Below are positions 4,911 through 5,113 of a stretch of 5,113 bases of DNA, in pieces; position 1 is the stretch's first letter, and the number at the start of each line of letters is the position of its first letter. The translations under genes were made by a program, and so were the position numbers. The notes under the pieces were generated by a model that saw only the letters and a program-made list of their open reading frames with translations, was not told the origin of the DNA and searched no databases. Source of the stretch: Verrucomicrobiota bacterium (GTDB lineage Bacteria; Verrucomicrobiota; Verrucomicrobiia; Opitutales; UBA953); assembly GCA_009924965.1 (NCBI GenBank), contig RFQN01000115.1:1-5113 (forward strand), given 5' to 3'.

Positions 4911-5113
4911 CCGTCATTTCGTCAAATTGCACCATCTCAGTAACCATCTGTTTATATTCATGCTCCCCCTCTAATCAATAAAGACGCGATTTTAAGAGGG
5001 AGCTGTCGGATTGAGGAGCTACAGGCAAAAATCAAGCCAGTGTGTAATTTATCATGGCAACGCTTTATTTAAGATCTGACATTAAGCCTTGAGCGGATAT
5101 GGCCGTTAGAGGA
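4898..5113. mobile_element. Foreign low-GC flank, possible end of an IS21-like insertion element
   Basis: From about 4911 the sequence falls to 86 G/C in 203 bases (42%), against 73% in 4801-4900, and homology to the DUF1592-family protein stops. On the minus strand the last bases read GATGGTTACTGAGATGGTGC followed by AATTTGACGAAATGACGG and GTGGGGATGGGCA. Repeated ATGGT/GGTG blocks with a GGTGCAATTTGAC core recall, from memory, the multiple terminal repeats of IS21-family elements. The element would end near the TG/CA dinucleotide at 4898-4899. No transposase segment is recognisable in the roughly 200 bases available. An imperfect inverted repeat (4962-4974 with 4992-5003) is present. A genomic rearrangement or a chimeric contig are real alternatives. 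Confidence 0.35.
4951..4978 (-). promoter_or_regulatory. Possible outward promoter driving the truncated operon
   Basis: On the minus strand TTGATT (4973-4978) and TATAAA (4951-4956) are separated by 16 bp, matching sigma-70 -35 and -10 hexamers at four and five of six positions. Transcription would start near 4944 and run straight into the truncated DUF1592-family frame and then DUF1552. If the flank is an insertion element, this would be an outward promoter that replaces the lost native one. Hexamers of this quality also occur by chance in AT-richer DNA. Confidence 0.35.

Noticed and set aside
3720..4943. A 407-codon plus-strand frame antisense to the DUF1592-family gene
   Set aside because: Low-complexity Arg/Glu/Leu/Gly composition; the opposite strand encodes unmistakable DUF1595, DUF1592, DUF1588 and DUF1585 domains.
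4411..4947. A 178-codon minus-strand frame beginning in the foreign flank (MVTEMVQFDEM)
   Set aside because: After the junction it reads the DUF1592-family gene in the wrong frame, giving Arg/Gly/Pro-rich sequence. The starting residues come from the repeated GGTG-type terminal sequence.

Overview
The window looks like GC-rich bacterial DNA, most likely from Verrucomicrobiota or a relative in the Planctomycetota/Verrucomicrobiota group. The evidence is a gene pair of the DUF1592 (planctomycete-cytochrome, PSD) and DUF1552 (HXXSHH) families, a secreted esterase of a type common in those phyla, and the weakness or absence of Shine-Dalgarno sequences. Coding DNA is strongly GC-rich (73% over 4801-4900), which produces many long but spurious antisense reading frames.

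Layout. Positions 1-302 are non-coding and filled with short repeats and hairpins. A secreted alpha/beta-hydrolase esterase occupies 303-1238 on the minus strand. A 381-base divergent intergenic region (1239-1619) holds leader hairpins. A 52-residue pure coiled-coil protein lies at 1620-1778 on the plus strand and ends inside a 14-bp hairpin. Positions 1779-1971 lie between two convergent genes and are packed with inverted repeats, including a REP/BIME-like pair. A Tat-exported DUF1552 protein lies at 1972-3321 (minus), 11 bp downstream of a DUF1592-family c-heme protein at 3333-4910 (minus).

The DUF1592-family gene is 5'-truncated. Its signal peptide, N-terminal cytochrome domain and DUF1587 are missing, and an in-frame TGA sits just upstream of the remaining frame. 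At the same point the composition drops to 42% GC (4911-5113). The flank resembles the end of an insertion element, possibly IS21-like, and carries a plausible promoter pointing into the broken operon. An assembly chimera cannot be excluded.

Functionally, the DUF1592/DUF1552 pair would normally be a co-transcribed exported module of unknown biochemical role. Here its upstream half is decapitated while DUF1552 is intact. The most unusual features are the shared repeat modules in the two 3' intergenic regions (GTAG-headed and GTGG-headed hairpins resembling REP elements, plus a 25-bp GGATTAC-containing element) and the tiny zipper protein. No complete novel defence or mobile system is visible.
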